Source: Oscillospiraceae bacterium (GTDB lineage: Bacteria; Bacillota; Clostridia; Oscillospirales; Oscillospiraceae). Taken from it: a stretch of DNA of 8,052 bases. Numbering within the stretch: the first letter of the stretch is position 1; each line of letters begins with the position of its first letter. The notes below the pieces were generated by a model that saw nothing but the letters and a program-made list of their open reading frames with translations, ran no database searches and was not told where the DNA came from. Both the position numbers and the translations under genes were made by a program. Below, in pieces: positions 6,763-8,052 of the stretch. Location of the stretch: NCBI GenBank assembly GCA_020866945.1, contig JAJBVW010000125.1:13451-21502 (forward strand). The letters are read 5' to 3'.

Positions 6763-7533
6763 TTACACGCTGAGCTTATCCATGGCTATATCCCCCAGGT
6801 TCACATCCTGCCCCTCAGTAGAGAGGGCCTGAAACACTTTTGCGGCATAGCCCTCCGCCTGGATGGTCAGGTCATAGCGCCCTTCCGGGAGGTTATGGAA
6901 CCAAAAGTCGCCAAAATCGTCTGTCAGGGTGACGCGGCCATCGGACAGGGTACATTCTGCGCCGATGATAACCTCCTTCTCCACCGGGTCATAGACCAGG
7001 CCGCCGATAAACCGTCCGGGCCGGTTTTTGTAGACCACCCGCTCCCCGTTCACCGGTTCAGCGTCCACAATGCGCAGCGCATCTGTGGGACACGCCTCCA
7101 CACAGCGGGGCTGGGTATAGCCCGCGTCCAGCAAATGAGCGCAGCCGGTGCATTTTTGGGCGATATGCTTCTGCTCGTTAAAATACACCATCCCATAGGG
7201 GCAGGCAGTGATGCAGGCCCGGCAGCCGGTACATTTCGCGGGGTCTATCAGCACGAAGCCCTCCGCCTCCCGCCGGTATATAGCTCCTGCGGGACAGGCG
7301 TTCATGCAGGCCTCGTTCTCGCAGTGGCGGCAGAGCTGGGATTCGTAATGTATTTTCACCTTGGGGATGGTGCCGTGGACATGATCCTCCACCCGGCACC
7401 AGAACTGCCCTGTCAGGGGCTGGGCCGCCGCGTAGGGCAGCCAGTCGTTTTCCGCGTGTTCGTCCTTGCAGGCAAGCTGACAGTTATAGCACCCGGAGCA
7501 CCGGGCGATGTCCACCACAAATATCTTGCTCAT
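6763..7533 (-). CDS. Molybdopterin oxidoreductase Fe-S subunit with C-terminal beta-sandwich domain
   Basis: A 256-residue electron-transfer subunit with four complete [4Fe-4S] sites: Cys12/15/18/22, Cys68/71/76/80, Cys101/104/107/111 and Cys128/131/144/148, the pattern of the DmsB/NrfC-type subunits of DMSO-reductase-family enzymes. It has no twin-arginine signal and no membrane helix, so it should be cytoplasmic. After YKNRPGRF (168-175), residues from about 176 to 252 form a small Cna-B/transthyretin-like domain (DDFGDFWFHNLPEGRYDLTI). The pyrogallol transhydroxylase small subunit of Pelobacter has the same extension, and that similarity drives the subfamily call. From memory, that protein has lost one cluster, while all four are kept here, which would allow electron flow for a reductive reaction. 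Start: ATG 7533, with GGAG (complement of 7540-7543) six bases upstream. It begins 22 bases after the large-subunit stop, so it is co-transcribed as the second gene, and a terminator follows. Alternative: another catechol-dehydroxylase-type or uncharacterised partner. Confidence 0.9.
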   Translation of the reverse strand: MSKIFVVDIARCSGCYNCQLACKDEHAENDWLPYAAAQPLTGQFWCRVEDHVHGTIPKVKIHYESQLCRHCENEACMNACPAGAIYRREAEGFVLIDPAKCTGCRACITACPYGMVYFNEQKHIAQKCTGCAHLLDAGYTQPRCVEACPTDALRIVDAEPVNGERVVYKNRPGRFIGGLVYDPVEKEVIIGAECTLSDGRVTLTDDFGDFWFHNLPEGRYDLTIQAEGYAAKVFQALSTEGQDVNLGDIAMDKLSV

Positions 7534-7555
7534 TACTCTCTCCGTCCTTGAGGAC

Positions 7556-8052
7556 TTACGTCTCCTCTGGATCTATCATCCATCCGGCCAGGCACACGCC
7601 CGCGTCCGGGTCTATTTTCCGGGCAAAGGCTTCGGGGTAATCCCGCTGCCAGGCGGCCCACTCTTCGTCCGACACCTTTTCAATTTCCACCAGGAAGCCG
7701 GAAACGGCCATGCCGGTGGCGTTTTTGCTGGTGGTATTCTCCGGGGTGATGGTGTTGATAGCCCCGCCCCGGTCAAGCCAGCCGGGAATGATAGGGTCGA
7801 GCCGCGCCCCGTGGTCTACAGAGCAGGCCCCTGGGATAAGGCGCTCCGTCACATAAGCCCCGCAGAGGACGATGCCCCGCTCGTTGAACACCTTCACCAC
7901 GTCCCCATGCTTGATCCCCCGCTTTTCCGCCTCCGACGGGTGAATCCAGACCGGCTCGTACTGATAGCCGTCGAAGCCCCGTATCTTCATGGTGGGCTCC
8001 TCACTGTTCCAGCCACTATCGTCGCACTGGGCGTGCATACGCCAGCGGCCAG
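7556..8052 (-). CDS. Molybdopterin oxidoreductase large subunit, C-terminal part (cut by window edge)
   Basis: The frame is open from the window edge to TAA at 7558-7556, about 165 codons. The visible part starts GRWRMHAQCDD and is the C-terminal molybdopterin-dinucleotide-binding domain of the DMSO reductase family. Key segments are YEPVWIHPSEAEKRGI, GDVVKVFNERGIV and ITPENTTSKNATG, followed by SGFLVEIEKV near the end. The ATG at 8038 is internal, because family sequence runs upstream of it; the true start, the Fe-S or active-site region and any twin-arginine signal lie outside. The wording of this domain recalls the group holding pyrogallol transhydroxylase and the gut catechol dehydroxylases, and the C-terminally extended Fe-S subunit encoded 22 bases downstream supports that. 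The enzyme would carry a molybdenum (or tungsten) bis-MGD cofactor and act on a phenolic substrate. The broad family is secure; the substrate is not. Confidence 0.88.
   Translation of the reverse strand, partial: GRWRMHAQCDDSGWNSEEPTMKIRGFDGYQYEPVWIHPSEAEKRGIKHGDVVKVFNERGIVLCGAYVTERLIPGACSVDHGARLDPIIPGWLDRGGAINTITPENTTSKNATGMAVSGFLVEIEKVSDEEWAAWQRDYPEAFARKIDPDAGVCLAGWMIDPEET

Noticed and set aside
7556..8038. ATG 8038 as a true start of a small gene
   Set aside because: Family sequence (GRWR) continues upstream to the window edge and the product would be only the last domain of a large subunit, so it is a partial gene.
1..8052. Search for CRISPR arrays, tRNA or rRNA genes, insertion sequences and phage or defence modules
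   Set aside because: No regularly spaced repeats, cloverleaf-like segments, transposase frames or terminal repeats were seen; every gene has an ordinary housekeeping or metabolic family.

Overview
The window reads as a moderately GC-rich chromosomal segment of an anaerobic, probably gut-dwelling Clostridia (Oscillospiraceae-like) bacterium. The grounds are the gene families (Suv3-type helicase with a zinc ribbon, YczE-type membrane protein fused to a cytidylate-kinase-like domain, secreted M14 peptidase, DMSO-reductase-family molybdoenzyme with a four-cluster Fe-S subunit), GC-rich genes separated by AT-rich promoters, and strong GGAGG ribosome binding sites. The taxonomic placement is inference.

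Layout. Positions 1-225 are an AT-rich promoter and leader region with candidate sigma-A promoters, a small operator-like inverted repeat and a GC hairpin. Positions 226-2475 (+) hold a Suv3-like superfamily 2 RNA helicase whose reading frame is intact at both ends but interrupted by one in-frame TAG at 1144-1146, just after motif Ia. A good promoter at 2495-2523 precedes the membrane-protein/kinase-like fusion (2582-3964, +). A long two-way terminator (3991-4054) separates it from a convergent, exported M14 zinc carboxypeptidase (4066-5550, -). The peptidase and a LysR-type regulator (5787-6683, +) are divergent across 236 bases that carry a well-formed promoter for each and, on the peptidase side, a likely 12-residue leader peptide. 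A second two-way terminator (6705-6753) ends the LysR gene and a leftward operon: the 3' part of a molybdopterin oxidoreductase large subunit (7556 to the window edge), then its Fe-S subunit (6763-7533).

How the genes relate. The two molybdoenzyme genes clearly form one operon and one enzyme. The closest family I recognise is the pyrogallol transhydroxylase / catechol dehydroxylase branch, so reductive metabolism of plant or host phenolics is the best guess; the substrate cannot be read from what is present. LysR regulators often control the divergent neighbour, here the peptidase, but LysR could also serve the molybdoenzyme operon it faces. The helicase and the membrane/kinase fusion show no functional link to the rest.

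There is no CRISPR array, tRNA, rRNA, insertion sequence or phage gene in the window. I do not see a recognisable new multi-gene system. The items most worth a second look are the in-frame amber codon, the leader peptide before the peptidase, and the truncated molybdoenzyme operon.
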